Below, one piece after another: positions 63,874-64,000 of a DNA stretch of 64,000 nt. The translations under genes were made by a program, and so were the position numbers. The number at the start of each line of letters is the position of its first letter. Position 1 is the first letter of the stretch. Source of the DNA: Leptospira vanthielii serovar Holland str. Waz Holland = ATCC 700522 (GTDB lineage Bacteria > Spirochaetota > Leptospiria > Leptospirales > Leptospiraceae); assembly GCF_000332455.1 (NCBI RefSeq), contig NZ_AOGY02000051.1:62001-126000 (forward strand). The letters are read 5' to 3'. The notes under the pieces are model-generated. The model had not been told where the DNA came from. It saw only the letters and a list, made by a program, of their open reading frames with translations, and made no database searches.

Positions 63874-64000
63874 TTAGTTCTGTTTCTCTTTTCTTTTATC
63901 CTCGGCAAAGGTAACTTTGAGATTCCTACCATCGACAGGTTGTCCGTTCATCTGGGTCACAGCCTCTTCCGCTTCCTCTGGATTTGCATAGGTAATGAAA
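63874..64000 (-). CDS. RNA-binding RRM-domain protein, C-terminal end (runs off the window)
   Basis: About 41 codons at the window edge encode FITYANPEEAEEAVTQMNGQ, then VDGRNLKVTFAEDKRKEK and a stop. The FITYANPEEA block is RNP1-like and the QPVDGRNLKV stretch is the usual end of an RRM. Bacterial proteins of this size (about 85-100 residues) are single-RRM, glycine-poor RNA-binding proteins. The start lies beyond 64000, and no function beyond RNA binding can be assigned. Confidence 0.85.
   Translation of the reverse strand, partial: FITYANPEEAEEAVTQMNGQPVDGRNLKVTFAEDKRKEKQN

Noticed and set aside
1..64000. CRISPR arrays, insertion sequences, tRNA and rRNA genes
   Set aside because: I saw no repeat-spacer pattern, transposase motif, cloverleaf sequence or rRNA block on either strand, though a computed search would be firmer.

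Overview
The window looks like chromosome from a spirochaete of the genus Leptospira, most likely a saprophytic (L. biflexa-like) species. The reasons are a FlaB-type flagellin, an LPS pathway gene (lpxC) in a spirochaete context, tandem small heat-shock genes, many short lipoproteins with relaxed leptospiral lipoboxes, FecR/FnIII-like and 'LPGWGQ' envelope proteins, and moderate to low GC with densely packed genes that often overlap as ATGA. The species assignment is inference. I see no insertion sequence, prophage, CRISPR array, tRNA or rRNA. Coding density is very high and no gene-free stretch reaches 300 bases.

Layout. 1-7.7 kb (minus): an apparent transcription unit of a transmembrane class III adenylate cyclase, a FecR-domain/FnIII-like protein broken by a frameshift at a T8 run, an 'LPGWGQ' membrane protein, hisD and the start of panC. 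7.8-14.5 kb: exonuclease III, a LEA14-like lipoprotein, another lipoprotein, mgtE, then an overlapping trio (coiled-coil protein, OmpA-domain protein, CDF metal exporter). 14.5-24.7 kb: an acyl-CoA dehydrogenase-like protein, uvrA, sppA, the Sua5 tRNA-modification enzyme, a membrane-anchored GH18 protein, a queuosine-precursor transporter, a glycerophosphodiesterase and a VOC-like protein. 24.7-31 kb: a polytopic membrane protein, leuA, hisC, two Hsp20 genes with CIRCE half-sites in the promoter, RidA and a small membrane protein. 31-38.5 kb (minus): a SpoIIE-type phosphatase receptor, a FemAB-like acyltransferase, clpS, clpA and a DedA protein.

38.6-43.2 kb (plus): a lipoprotein, an AI-2E-type transporter, xseA, xseB and a sodium:solute symporter, with ddl convergent. 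44.2-48.0 kb (plus): a repeat-rich exported protein translationally coupled to an MCE lipid-transport operon (MlaE-, MlaF- and MlaD-like). 48.2-50.9 kb: lpxC and ptsI. 51-53 kb: a POT peptide transporter and a cobalamin adenosyltransferase (minus), then flagellin. 54-57.5 kb: an OmpA lipoprotein, a YbaB/EbfC protein, a cyclic-nucleotide-gated potassium channel and an orphan ParA. 57.5-64 kb: a YopX-domain protein, a TPR protein, an acyl-CoA ligase, aminopeptidase N and the end of an RRM protein.

How the genes fit together. Much of the window is envelope maintenance (lpxC, MCE transporter, OmpA proteins, lipoproteins, GH18, ddl), proteostasis (clpS/clpA, Hsp20, sppA, pepN), DNA repair (uvrA, exonuclease III, exonuclease VII) and signalling (cyclase and CNBD channel, SpoIIE receptor). 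The most interesting leads are the FPxY-repeat exported protein fused by overlap to the MCE operon, the direct-repeat CIRCE half-sites over the Hsp20 promoter, the cyclase/FecR unit with its T8 frameshift, and the FemAB-like gene coupled to clpS-clpA.
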